Positions 29,832-38,528 of a DNA stretch of 64,000 nt are shown one piece after another (within the stretch, counting starts at the first letter, position 1; the number at the start of each line of letters is the position of its first letter). Position numbers and translations under genes: made by a program. The DNA comes from Burkholderiales bacterium (GTDB taxonomy: Bacteria > Pseudomonadota > Gammaproteobacteria > Burkholderiales > Burkholderiaceae_C): NCBI GenBank assembly GCA_021414305.1, contig JAIOOS010000017.1, forward strand, positions 62,001-126,000, read 5' to 3'. Below the pieces are notes generated by a model that ran no database searches, was not told the DNA's origin, and worked only from the letters and a program-made list of their open reading frames with translations.

Positions 29832-30734
29832 TCAGGCGCGCAGCGCGGGCGCAATCTCGCTGGCCAGGAAGTCGTAGGCCGCGCGCACCAGCGGATTGGC
29901 GCGGATCTCGCGATGCACGGCGAGCCAGCACGGCAGCGGCGGGATCGCGAGCCCGGGCAGCACGCGCACGACGCCGGGCCACTGGCCGATGGCGTACCCG
30001 GCAACGAAACCCACGCCCGCGCCTTCGGCGACCAGCCGCGTGTAGGCCACCTGGTCGTCGGTGCGAAACGCGAAGTCCGAGCGCGCCAGCGGCACGCCGA
30101 GGCGGGCGAAGCCGCGCAGGATCGCATCGTCGCGGTCGAAGCCGATCAGGCGGTGCGCCTTCAGGTCGGCCGGCTCGCGCAGCGGCGGCGCCTTGGCGAG
30201 GTAGGCGCGGCTCGCCGCGGCGACGATCTCCAGCTCGCCCAGCTTCCTCGCGATCAGCGAGGCCTGGGCCGGGCGGACCATGCGCACCGCGATGTCGGCC
30301 TCGCGGCGCAGCAGGTTGGTCAGCGCGTCGGAAGCGACCAGCTCGATCTCGATCTGCGGATGGCGGCGCTGCAGCGCGACCAGCACGCGCGGCAGCAGCC
30401 AGGTCGCGGCCACCTGGCTGGTGGTGATGCGGACCGTGCCGCGCGCCGCCGACTTGGCCTGGGCGACACCGCGGGCGAGCGCCAGCGCGCCTTCTTCCAT
30501 CTGCCGCGCCGCGCCGGCGATGGCGAGCGCGGCCGCGGTCGGCGCGACGCCGCGGCCGGTGCGCTCGAACAGCGGCGCGCCGAGCTGCGCCTCGAGCTCG
30601 GCGACGTGGCGGCTGAGCGTCGGCTGCTGCGCACCGGTGCGCGCGGCGGCGGCCGTCAGGCTGCCCGCGTCGAGCACCGCGAGGAAGCTCTTCACCAGGG
30701 CCCAGTCGAAGCGGTTCAGGGCGGCACTTTCCAT
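29832..30734 (-). CDS. LysR family transcriptional regulator
   Basis: A 300-residue LysR regulator with the N-terminal winged helix at about 9-65 (FLAVLDAGSLTAAAARTGAQQPTLSRHVAELEAQLG) and a substrate-binding domain from about 90. The ATG at 30734 fits the family start; another ATG at 30755 would add seven residues, and neither has a clear Shine-Dalgarno site. It diverges from the epimerase gene across about 100 bases and is likely to regulate it. Confidence 0.92.
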   Translation of the reverse strand: MESAALNRFDWALVKSFLAVLDAGSLTAAAARTGAQQPTLSRHVAELEAQLGAPLFERTGRGVAPTAAALAIAGAARQMEEGALALARGVAQAKSAARGTVRITTSQVAATWLLPRVLVALQRRHPQIEIELVASDALTNLLRREADIAVRMVRPAQASLIARKLGELEIVAAASRAYLAKAPPLREPADLKAHRLIGFDRDDAILRGFARLGVPLARSDFAFRTDDQVAYTRLVAEGAGVGFVAGYAIGQWPGVVRVLPGLAIPPLPCWLAVHREIRANPLVRAAYDFLASEIAPALRA

Positions 30735-30836
30735 GCATGAATGTATGTCTTCCATGCTGAATTTGGTATGGCTTTGCGGCCCTGCGGCAACCACACTGAC
30801 GATCTGCACCTCGCCCTTGCCCACCAGGAATCCACC

Positions 30837-31895
30837 ATGACCTCCGCCTCCCGTCGCACCGTTCTCGTCCTCGGCGCCAACGGCCGCTTCGGCCTCGCCG
30901 CCGAGCAGGCCTTCGCCGCCGCCGGCTGGACCGTGCTCGCCCAGGTGCGTCGCGAGGCGGCGCCGGGCATGCCGCCCGGAACCCGGCTCGTCCGCGGCAC
31001 GCTCGCCGAGCTGCCCGCGGCGCTCGCCGGGTTGCCGTCGCCGGACGTCGTCGTCCACGGCCTCAACCCGATCTACACCCGCTGGGACGAGGAGGCGCTG
31101 CCGCTGGCCCGCGCCGGCATGGACCTGGCCGAGCGCCTTGGCGCGCGCTTCATGCTGCCGGGCAACGTCTACAACTACGGCGCCGGCATGCCGGCGCTGA
31201 TCGACGAGGCGACGCCGCAGCGGCCGACCACCGCCAAGGGGCGGCTGCGCGCCGCGATGGAGGTCGAGCTCGAGGCACGCGCCGCCGCCGGCCGGTTGCG
31301 CGCGACCGTGCTCACCGCGGGCGACTTCTTCGGCGGCGGCACCGGCAGCTGGTTCGACCAGGCCGTGGTCAAGTCGATCGCCCAGGGCAAGCTCGTCTAT
31401 CCGGGACCGCTCGACACGGTCCACGCCTGGGCCTACCTGCCCGACTTCGCGCGCGCCTTCGTCGCCGCCGCGGAAGCCGACCCGGCCGGCCAGCCCGCCT
31501 TCGAGCGCTTCTGCTTCGCCGGCCACGCGATTACCGGTCGCACCTTCCTCGCCGCGACCGAGGCGGCGGCCGGTTCGCTCGGCCTGCGCCCGGCGCGCGG
31601 CTGGCGGCGCGGCGGCATGCCGTGGCCCCTGCTCCGCGTTGCCGGCCTGTTCGCGCCGATGCTGCGCGAGCTCTCGCGCATGTCCTACCTTTGGCGCGTG
31701 CCGCACGCGCTCGACGGCGGCAAGCTCGCGGCGCGCCACCCGCAACTCGTGGCCACGCCGCTGGTCGAGGCGCTGCGCGAGAGCCTCGCGGCCCTGCTGC
31801 CGAATGCGGACAATCGCGACGCATGGACAGAGTCACCGCAGATGCGATCGTCGTCGGCCTCGGCGCCGTCGGCAGCGCGGTCTGCCACCACCTGA
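30837..31895 (+). CDS. NAD-dependent epimerase/dehydratase family protein
   Basis: A 352-residue extended Rossmann protein. The nucleotide motif reads LVLGANGRFG at about 9-18, and the catalytic region has YNYGAGMPAL, which lacks the classical YxxxK spacing, so it may be a non-catalytic or atypical SDR like the NmrA-like or nucleoside-diphosphate-sugar group. AGGA lies eight bases before the start. Its last 73 bases overlap the next gene; the tail after ALLPNAD is rich in Ser and looks like an out-of-frame extension. Confidence 0.85.
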   Translation: MTSASRRTVLVLGANGRFGLAAEQAFAAAGWTVLAQVRREAAPGMPPGTRLVRGTLAELPAALAGLPSPDVVVHGLNPIYTRWDEEALPLARAGMDLAERLGARFMLPGNVYNYGAGMPALIDEATPQRPTTAKGRLRAAMEVELEARAAAGRLRATVLTAGDFFGGGTGSWFDQAVVKSIAQGKLVYPGPLDTVHAWAYLPDFARAFVAAAEADPAGQPAFERFCFAGHAITGRTFLAATEAAAGSLGLRPARGWRRGGMPWPLLRVAGLFAPMLRELSRMSYLWRVPHALDGGKLAARHPQLVATPLVEALRESLAALLPNADNRDAWTESPQMRSSSASAPSAARSATT

Positions 31896-32992
31896 GCCGC
31901 AGCGGCGCGAAGGTCGTCGGCATCGACCGCTTCCGGCCGCCGCACGACCTCGGCTCGAGCCACGGCCTGACCCGCATCACCCGGCTCGCGGTCGGCGAAG
32001 GCGCGGCCTTCGTGCCGCTGGCGCTGCGCTCGCACGAGCTCTGGCGCGAGCTCGAGGCGGCCAGCGGCGAGAGCCTCTACCGCCGCACCGGCGGCCTGAT
32101 CGTCGCCTCCGAAGCGGCGGGCCCGAACGCCTTCCACGGCCAGGCCGGCTTCTTCGGCCAGACGATCGCCCTGGCGCAGCGCTTCGGCATCGCCCATGAG
32201 TTGCTGGACGCGGCGGCGATCCGCGACCGCTTCCCCGCCTTCCTCGCCGCCGAAGGCGACCGCGGCTACCTCGAGGCCGACGCCGGGGTGCTGTTCCCCG
32301 AGCGCATCGTCGCCGCGCAGTTGCAGCAGGCGGAGCGCCACGGTGCGGTGCTGCGCCTCGGCGAGCGCGTTCTCGGGGTCGAGCCGCAAGGCGCGGCGGT
32401 GACGGTGCGCACCGACCGCGGTCAGCTCTCGGCGGCGCGCGTCATCGTCGCGGCCGGCGCCTGGATGCCCGCGCTCGGTGGCGCCGGCTTCGGCGCCGGG
32501 CTGCGGGTGCTCCGCCAGGCGCTGCTCTGGTTTCGCGCCGACGAACCTGCGCTCTTCGCGCCGGAGCGCTGCCCGGTCTTCATCTGGCTGCACGCCAGCG
32601 GCGCGGCTGGCTCGATGTACGGCTTTCCGATGATCGACGGCGTCGCCGGCGTCAAGGTCGCGAGCGAGCAGGACACGCTCGAATGCGAGCCCGACCGGGT
32701 CGAGCGCACGGTCGGCGACGCCGAAGCGAGCGCCGTGTTCGAGCAGCACCTGCGCGGGCGCCTGCGCGGCGTGACGCCGCAGGTGGTGCGCACCGCGACC
32801 TGCCTCTACACCAGCACCGCCGACGCCGCGTTCCGGATCCGCCCCCATCCCGACTCGGACGCGATCACCCTCGTCTCGGCCTGCTCGGGCCACGGCTTCA
32901 AGCACTCGGCGGCGCTCGGCGAAGCCCTGGCGCAGCGGGCGCTGGGCCAGGCGCCGCAGCTGGCGCTCGACGCCTTCACCGGCCCGCGCTGA
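31823..32992 (+). CDS. Monomeric sarcosine/N-methyltryptophan oxidase-like flavoprotein
   Basis: A 389-residue DAO-family oxidase with the dinucleotide motif GLGAVGS at about 12-18, GSSHGLTRITR near 45-55 typical of MSOX/MTOX, and Cys327 in CLYTSTAD, the residue that carries covalent FAD in monomeric sarcosine oxidase. A second motif CSGHGFKHS is at 354-362. It would demethylate an N-methylated amino acid with oxygen, giving formaldehyde and peroxide. The start overlaps the epimerase gene by 73 bases but matches the family N-terminus exactly. Confidence 0.9.
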   Translation: MDRVTADAIVVGLGAVGSAVCHHLSRSGAKVVGIDRFRPPHDLGSSHGLTRITRLAVGEGAAFVPLALRSHELWRELEAASGESLYRRTGGLIVASEAAGPNAFHGQAGFFGQTIALAQRFGIAHELLDAAAIRDRFPAFLAAEGDRGYLEADAGVLFPERIVAAQLQQAERHGAVLRLGERVLGVEPQGAAVTVRTDRGQLSAARVIVAAGAWMPALGGAGFGAGLRVLRQALLWFRADEPALFAPERCPVFIWLHASGAAGSMYGFPMIDGVAGVKVASEQDTLECEPDRVERTVGDAEASAVFEQHLRGRLRGVTPQVVRTATCLYTSTADAAFRIRPHPDSDAITLVSACSGHGFKHSAALGEALAQRALGQAPQLALDAFTGPR

Positions 32993-33062
32993 GCCCTTCG
33001 GCCGCGGTCCGGCCCGGTTGTCCGTAAAGTCACGCCTTCGATCCTCTCGTCCGGAGCCTCCC

Positions 33063-34562
33063 ATGCCCTCCATCCGCCTCATCGTCTCGGCCTTCGCCGT
33101 CTGCCTGGGCGCTTCGCTGGCTTCGCCCGAAGCCACGGCGCAGGCGAGGAAGGACAGCGTCGTCCTCGGCATGGTGCTCGAGCCGGCGCCCGGCCTCGAC
33201 CCGACGGTGGCGCCGGCGGCGGCGATCGGCGAGGTGGTGCACCTGAGCGTGCTCGAGGGCCTGACCAAGATCAACATGGACGGCAAGATCACGCCGCTGC
33301 TCGCCGAGAGCTGGACGATCGATCCCGACGGCAAGGTCTATACCTTCAAGCTGAGGAAGGGCGTGAAGTTCCACGACGGCGAGGCCTTCGACGCGAGCGA
33401 CGTCAAGTTCAGCTTCGAGCGCGCCAAGGCGCCGGGCTCGACCAACAAGGCGAAGAAGGCGGTGTTCGACAACATCAGCAGCGTCAGCGCGCCCGACCCC
33501 GCGACGGTCATCGTCGTCCTCAACAACGCCGACGGCAACTTCCTGTTCCGGATGGGCGAGAACACGGCCGTGATCCTCGACCCGAAGAGCGCGCCGACGA
33601 CGGCGACCAAGCCCGTGGGCACCGGGCCGTTCAAGTTCGATTCCTGGGCCAAGGGCTCGGCGATCACCCTCTCGAAGAACGACCAGTACCGCGACGCCCC
33701 CAAGGTGGCGATGAAGAAGGTGACCTTCCGCTTCATCAACGACCCGGCGGCGCAGGTCGCGGCGCTGCTCGCGGGCGACATCGACGGCATGCCGCGCTAC
33801 GGCGCGCTCGAGAGCCTGAAGCAGTTCCAGAACGATCCGCGCTTCTCGGTCGCCGTCGGCGGCACCGAGGGCAAGACGATCATGACGATCAACAACAAGA
33901 GAAAGCCCTTCGACGACGTGCGCGTGCGCCGGGCGCTGGCCGCGGCGATCGACCGCAAGGCGCTGATCGACGGCGCTCAGGAAGGCTTCGGCGTGCCGAT
34001 CGGCAGCCATATGGTGCCGAGCGACGCCGGCTACGTCGACCTCACCGGCGTCAATCCGTACAACCCGGAGAAGGCCAAGGCGCTGCTCAAGGAAGCGGGC
34101 GTCGCCATGCCGCTGAACGTGACGCTGACGCTGCCGCCGCCGGCCTATGCGAGAAAGGGCGGCGAGATCATCGCCTCGCAGCTCGCCAAGGTGGGCGTGA
34201 TGGCGAAGATCGAGAACGTGGAGTGGGCGCAGTGGCTCTCGGGCACCTTCAAGGGCAACTACGACCTCACCGTCATCAGCCACGTCGAGCCGCTCGACTT
34301 CGACCGCTATGCCGACCCGAGCTACTACTACGGCTACGACTCGAAGGCCTACCGCGACCTGTTCGCCGCCTACAACTCGGCGACCGATCCGAAGGGCCGG
34401 CTCAAGCTGCTCGGCGACATCCAGCGCCAGCTCGCCACCGACAGCGTCGCCGCCTACCTGTTCCAGCTGCCGCAGTTCGCGGTCGGCAACAAGAAGCTGA
34501 AAGGCATGTGGAGCAGCTCGCCGATCTTCGCCAACGACCTCGGCGCGCTGACATGGCAATAG
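33063..34562 (+). CDS. Peptide-type ABC transporter solute-binding protein
   Basis: A 499-residue periplasmic protein of the SBP family 5 (DppA/OppA). A signal peptide is cut near ATAQARK (about residue 27). Family motifs include LAESWTIDPDGKVYTFKLRKGVKFHDG at about 79-105 and VRRALAAAIDRKALI. GGAG lies seven bases before the ATG at 33063. No permease or ATPase gene adjoins; two orphan permeases of the matching type occur 9-10 kb upstream. With the amidase and dipeptidase downstream it suggests uptake of amides or peptides. Confidence 0.92.
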   Translation: MPSIRLIVSAFAVCLGASLASPEATAQARKDSVVLGMVLEPAPGLDPTVAPAAAIGEVVHLSVLEGLTKINMDGKITPLLAESWTIDPDGKVYTFKLRKGVKFHDGEAFDASDVKFSFERAKAPGSTNKAKKAVFDNISSVSAPDPATVIVVLNNADGNFLFRMGENTAVILDPKSAPTTATKPVGTGPFKFDSWAKGSAITLSKNDQYRDAPKVAMKKVTFRFINDPAAQVAALLAGDIDGMPRYGALESLKQFQNDPRFSVAVGGTEGKTIMTINNKRKPFDDVRVRRALAAAIDRKALIDGAQEGFGVPIGSHMVPSDAGYVDLTGVNPYNPEKAKALLKEAGVAMPLNVTLTLPPPAYARKGGEIIASQLAKVGVMAKIENVEWAQWLSGTFKGNYDLTVISHVEPLDFDRYADPSYYYGYDSKAYRDLFAAYNSATDPKGRLKLLGDIQRQLATDSVAAYLFQLPQFAVGNKKLKGMWSSSPIFANDLGALTWQ

Positions 34563-34572
34563 CCGTGCTCCT

Positions 34573-34596
34573 CCCTCTCCCGCCTGCGGGAGAGGG
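34573..34596. repeat. REP-like extragenic palindrome
   Basis: Perfect 11-base arms (CCCTCTCCCGC and its complement) flank a two-base CT loop between the solute-binding protein and amidase genes, followed by GGCCGGGGTGAGGG. This matches a palindrome scattered through many GC-rich proteobacterial genomes. It can act as a terminator or mRNA-stabilising stem. Only this copy is seen in the window. Confidence 0.8.
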
Positions 34597-34623
34597 CCGG
34601 GGTGAGGGCGAACGAGGCACCGG

Positions 34624-36021
34624 GTGACGGCCCTGCACGAGCTCGCCGCGACCGAGCTGGTCGCGCTCTATGCAAGGCGCGAGCTCTCGCCGGTCGAGGC
34701 GACCGAGGCCGTGCTCGAGCGCATCGCCGCCTGGGAGCCGCACCTCAGGGCGACCTACGCGCTCGACCCCGAGGCCGCGCTCGCCGCCGCGCGCGCCTCC
34801 GAGGCGCGCTGGCTGAAGGGCGCGCCGCTCGGCGCGATCGACGGCGTGCCGTCGACGATCAAGGAGAACATCGCCACCCGCGGCACGCCGGTGCCGGTGG
34901 GCACGGCGGCGAGCGTGCTCGTGCCGGCGGCGAACGACGCGCCACCCGCGGCGCGCATGCGCGAGGCCGGCGCGGTGATCCTCGGCAAGACGACGATGCC
35001 CGACTACGGAATGCTGTCGTCGGGCCTGTCCAGCTTCCACGCGCTGGCGCGGAATCCGTGGGACCTGAGCAAGGGTCCGGGCGGCAGCAGCGCCGGCGCC
35101 GGCGCGGGGGCGGCGGCCGGCTACGGGCCGCTGCACGTCGGCACCGACATCGGCGGGTCGCTGCGCCTGCCGGCCGCCTGGTGCGGCATCTTCAGCCTCA
35201 AGCCCAGCCTCGGCCGGATCCCGATCGACCCGCCGTACGCCGGCCGCTGCGCCGGGCCGATGACGAAGAGCGTCGCCGACGCGGCGCTGCTGATGAGCGT
35301 GCTCGCCCGGCCCGACGACCGCGACACGATGAGCCTGCCGGCCGAGAGCATCGCCTGGTCGCGCCTCGAGCGCGATCCGCGCGGGCTGAAGATCGGCCTG
35401 CTGCTCGACCCCGGCGCGGGCCTGCCGGTCGATCCGGAGATCTCTGGCGCGGTGCGGGCCGCGGCCGAGCGCTTCGCCGCGGCCGGCGCCGACGTCGTGG
35501 AAATCGGCCCCTACTTCACCCGCGCCATGCTCGACGGCATGGACGCGTTCTGGCGCATGCGCTCGTGGCTCGACTTCCAGGCCTTGCCGGCGGAACGGCG
35601 GGCCAAGGTGCTGCCCTTCATCGCCCGCTGGGTCGAAGGCGGCGCGAAGCTCTCGGGCGCCGAGGTGTTCCGCGGCTACAGCCAGATGGGCGCCATGCGC
35701 GAGGCCGCGGTCGCGGCGCACCGGCCGTTCGACGTCGTTCTCTCCCCCACCGCGCCGATCCCCGCCTTCCCGGCCGAGCTCGCCTCGCCCACCGACGATC
35801 CGGCGCGGCCGCTCGAGCACATCTGCTTCACCGTCGCCTACAACATGAGCGAGCAGCCTGCCGCGAGCATCAACTGCGGCTGGACCCGCGCCGGCCTGCC
35901 GATCGGCCTGCAGATCGCCGGCAAGCGCCACGACGACCTCGGCGTGCTGCAGGTCGCGGCGGCGTGGGAGTCGATGCGCCCGGCCCCCCGGCCCTGGCCG
36001 GAGCCGCCAGCGGCGTCCTGA
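34624..36021 (+). CDS. Amidase (amidase signature family)
   Basis: A 465-residue amidase starting at GTG. The Ser-cisSer-Lys triad is visible: Lys80 in STIKEN, cis-Ser155 in GPGGSSAG and nucleophile Ser179 in GTDIGGSLRLPA, at the family spacing of 24 between the serines. It hydrolyses an amide bond in the cytoplasm; the substrate cannot be read, as GatA-like and aryl-amidase subgroups share these residues. No gatB or gatC gene adjoins, which argues against a tRNA amidotransferase. It follows the REP-like palindrome and precedes the dipeptidase gene by 15 bases. Confidence 0.92.
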   Translation: MTALHELAATELVALYARRELSPVEATEAVLERIAAWEPHLRATYALDPEAALAAARASEARWLKGAPLGAIDGVPSTIKENIATRGTPVPVGTAASVLVPAANDAPPAARMREAGAVILGKTTMPDYGMLSSGLSSFHALARNPWDLSKGPGGSSAGAGAGAAAGYGPLHVGTDIGGSLRLPAAWCGIFSLKPSLGRIPIDPPYAGRCAGPMTKSVADAALLMSVLARPDDRDTMSLPAESIAWSRLERDPRGLKIGLLLDPGAGLPVDPEISGAVRAAAERFAAAGADVVEIGPYFTRAMLDGMDAFWRMRSWLDFQALPAERRAKVLPFIARWVEGGAKLSGAEVFRGYSQMGAMREAAVAAHRPFDVVLSPTAPIPAFPAELASPTDDPARPLEHICFTVAYNMSEQPAASINCGWTRAGLPIGLQIAGKRHDDLGVLQVAAAWESMRPAPRPWPEPPAAS

Positions 36022-36036
36022 TTCCGAAGGGGCGCG

Positions 36037-37152
36037 ATGACGATGCCCACGCCGCCCGGCATCGGCCGCCGCACCCTGCTCGGCGCGGCGCTGCCGGCGC
36101 TCGCACTCGGTCCGTTCGCCGCGCGCGCCCAGGCACCGGTGCCGATCGCCGACATGCACAGCCACTACGGCCTGATCAACCGCACGCTGCGAGACTCGGG
36201 ATTGGCCGAAGACCTGCGGGCGCAGCGCGTCGCCCTGGTGGCCTGGTCGCTGCCCTCCGACCTCCGCTGGATCCGCGCCACGCCGTCGGGCATCGAACAA
36301 TTCCGCGAGCCCGAGCCCGGCAGCCTGAGCTCGTTCTTCCTGCAGACGATGAGTCGGATGCGGGCCTACCTCGCCGAGAACGGCCTGAAGACAGTGCTGA
36401 CCGGCGCCGACGTGGACGCCTGCATCGCCGGCGACGCAGGCGTCGTGCTCGCCAGCGAAGGCACCGACTTCCTGGAAGGCCGGCTCGACAACCTCGACAA
36501 GTTCCGCGACCTGGGCCTTCGCCACGTCCAGCTCGTGCACTACATCCGCAACCCGGTCGGCGACTTCCAGACCGCGCCGCCCAGCCACGGCGGCCTGAGC
36601 GAGCTCGGCAAGCAGCTCGTCCAGGCCTGCAACGCCAAGGGCATGCTGGTCGACCTGGCGCACTCGCCCGGCCCTTCGCTCGACCAGGCGCTGGCGATCT
36701 CCAAAGTGCCGATGGTGTTCTCGCACGGCTGGGTCGACCGCAGCGAGGGAAGCTGGAGCGGCGCCGCCGGCTATCTGCGGCGCCGGCTCTCGCTCGAGCA
36801 GGCGAAGAAGATCGCCGCCGGCGGCGGTGTGGTCGGCCTCTGGGGCTTCGCGCTCGGCAGCCCCGGGCCAAGCCGTACCCCCGGTCGCGGAAACTGGACG
36901 GTCAGCCGTGGCGACACCCGCGGCTACGCGCGCGAGCTCGCGAACCTGATCGGCTGGCTCGGCGCCGACCACGTGGCGATCGGCACCGACATCGAAGGCG
37001 TCGGCTCGAGCTGGTCCGTCAACGACTACTCGCACGTGCGCAAGGTCGTCGAGGCGCTTCAGGACATGAAGCTGCCCGGCAGCGTGGTCGAGAAGGTCGC
37101 CTTCGCGAACTACGCCCGGGTGCTGAAGACCGCGCTCGCCGCCGGCCGCTGA
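36037..37152 (+). CDS. Exported membrane-dipeptidase family protein (peptidase M19)
   Basis: A 371-residue zinc peptidase with a Tat-type signal (GRRTLLGAALPALALGPFAA), so it is folded before export. Metal ligands typical of renal dipeptidase are seen as His in MHSH (the usual Asp of HxD is His here), Glu in ASEGTD, His in LVHYIRNP and His in VDLAHSP. It probably cleaves dipeptides or related amides in the periplasm. It ends one base before the convergent GST gene stop. Confidence 0.88.
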   Translation: MTMPTPPGIGRRTLLGAALPALALGPFAARAQAPVPIADMHSHYGLINRTLRDSGLAEDLRAQRVALVAWSLPSDLRWIRATPSGIEQFREPEPGSLSSFFLQTMSRMRAYLAENGLKTVLTGADVDACIAGDAGVVLASEGTDFLEGRLDNLDKFRDLGLRHVQLVHYIRNPVGDFQTAPPSHGGLSELGKQLVQACNAKGMLVDLAHSPGPSLDQALAISKVPMVFSHGWVDRSEGSWSGAAGYLRRRLSLEQAKKIAAGGGVVGLWGFALGSPGPSRTPGRGNWTVSRGDTRGYARELANLIGWLGADHVAIGTDIEGVGSSWSVNDYSHVRKVVEALQDMKLPGSVVEKVAFANYARVLKTALAAGR

Positions 37153-37153
37153 G

Positions 37154-37813
37154 TCAGACGCGGGGCGGCTTCAGGCCCTCGGTGGCAAAGGCGCGCTCCA
37201 CGGCCGGCCGCTCCTGCATCCGCTCGAGAAAGGTCTTCAGGTGCGGCAGGCTCCGCGCCGGCCGGCCGAAGCCGCGGGTCCAGCGGCAGAGCACGAAGGC
37301 ATAGGGGTCGCAGACGCTGAAGGTCTCGCCGAGCAGCCAGGGGCCGCCGTGGCGCGCGAACTCGGCGTCGAGCTGGTCGAGCATCGTGCCGATCTTCGCT
37401 TCGGCATGCGCCTTGACCTGCGCCGCCGCGGTTTCGTCGCCCCAGCGCTCGGGGTAGAAGTAGAGGATCAGCGTCGCCTGCACCGTGTTGTTCAGCCAGG
37501 CGAGCCACTTGTAGGCCTGGGCGCGCTGCCCGCTGCCGAGCGGCGGCATCAGGCCGGCGGCAGGATGGGTGTCGGCCAGGTGCATGCAGACGGCCGGGGT
37601 CTCGTACAGCACCAGGGGCTGGCCGGCCACGCCGGCGGACGTATCGACGAGCACCGGGATCAGCCCGTTCGGATTGAGGGCCAGGTAGTCGGCCGACTTG
37701 TGCGCCGAGACCGCGCGGTCGACGTACTTCAGCTCGAACGACACGCCGAGCTCCTCGAGCACGAGATGGGGGATCAGGCTGGCGTTGCCGGGAAAGTAGT
37801 GGAGCTGCAGCAT
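37154..37813 (-). CDS. Glutathione S-transferase family protein
   Basis: A 219-residue cytosolic GST. The N-terminal thioredoxin-fold domain begins MLQLHYFPGNASLIPHLVLEEL with the likely catalytic Ser or Asn in NAS, and the glutathione site VLYETPAV carries the conserved Glu-Thr in place of the usual Glu-Ser. The C-terminal helical domain has the SVCDPYAFV motif with the structural Asp. It is the last gene of a minus-strand run that begins with the MurA-like gene; its substrate is unknown. Confidence 0.9.
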   Translation of the reverse strand: MLQLHYFPGNASLIPHLVLEELGVSFELKYVDRAVSAHKSADYLALNPNGLIPVLVDTSAGVAGQPLVLYETPAVCMHLADTHPAAGLMPPLGSGQRAQAYKWLAWLNNTVQATLILYFYPERWGDETAAAQVKAHAEAKIGTMLDQLDAEFARHGGPWLLGETFSVCDPYAFVLCRWTRGFGRPARSLPHLKTFLERMQERPAVERAFATEGLKPPRV

Positions 37814-37873
37814 CGGCGGGTCTCGTCCGGAGCGGGGGATGCGACGATTCTCGCCCCCCGCCCGGGGGCGCCT

Positions 37874-38443
37874 TCAGACCCTGGTCCAGTGCATGACCCA
37901 GCTTTCCTGCCAGGTCCTGCCGTCGTCGCGCGAGCTCGCCTGGTGCCAGCGACACGAGCTCGGCGTGATCTGGTCCCAGACGCCGCGGTAGATGACCGGC
38001 ACGCTGCCCTCGGTGTCGTCGGCGTCCCAGATGCCGACGCCGTCGACGAAGCTGCCCCACGACGGCGGCGGCACCAGCACGCCGCTCTTCGCGTTGACCC
38101 AGTAGTCGGCCCAGAGCTTCTTCTCGAGGTCGAGCAGGCGCAGGCCCATGCCGCTGAAGCCGCGCGACGGAATGCGCAACTCCTCGACGCTGGCGACGCC
38201 CGCGAGCAGACCGTGCACGGTGGCTTCGCCCTCGAACGCGTCCCAGGCCCCATTCTTCAGCTGCCGGTGCCGGATCTTCCAGTGGCCGCTGAGGAAGTCG
38301 AAGTCGCCGGGCTTGCCGGTCGCGGCCGGGGCCTTGGCCGCCGCCTGCGCTGGCGACGCCGCGGCCATCTGCGCGGCGCCGGCGAGCGCCACCGTCATCT
38401 GCAGCATCGTGCGCCGCTGCACCTCGATCGCGTCCTTGCCCAT
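37874..38443 (-). CDS. Exported DUF1579-like protein
   Basis: A 189-residue protein with a signal peptide preceded by a twin-Arg-like QRRTMLQM segment and cut near SPAQAAA (about residue 35). The mature domain FDFLSGHWKIRHRQL resembles DUF1579/heme-binding-like beta-barrels. No function is known. It lies 60 bases upstream of the GST gene start and 85 bases downstream of the NicO-like gene, on the same strand. Confidence 0.7.
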   Translation of the reverse strand: MGKDAIEVQRRTMLQMTVALAGAAQMAAASPAQAAAKAPAATGKPGDFDFLSGHWKIRHRQLKNGAWDAFEGEATVHGLLAGVASVEELRIPSRGFSGMGLRLLDLEKKLWADYWVNAKSGVLVPPPSWGSFVDGVGIWDADDTEGSVPVIYRGVWDQITPSSCRWHQASSRDDGRTWQESWVMHWTRV

Positions 38444-38528
38444 GAGCCGCTCCTTCCGAAAAGCGCGAGCACCGGCCGCGCCTGGCGGCGACTATCGCCC
38501 GGCAAACGTGACAACGGCTGTCCGGGAT

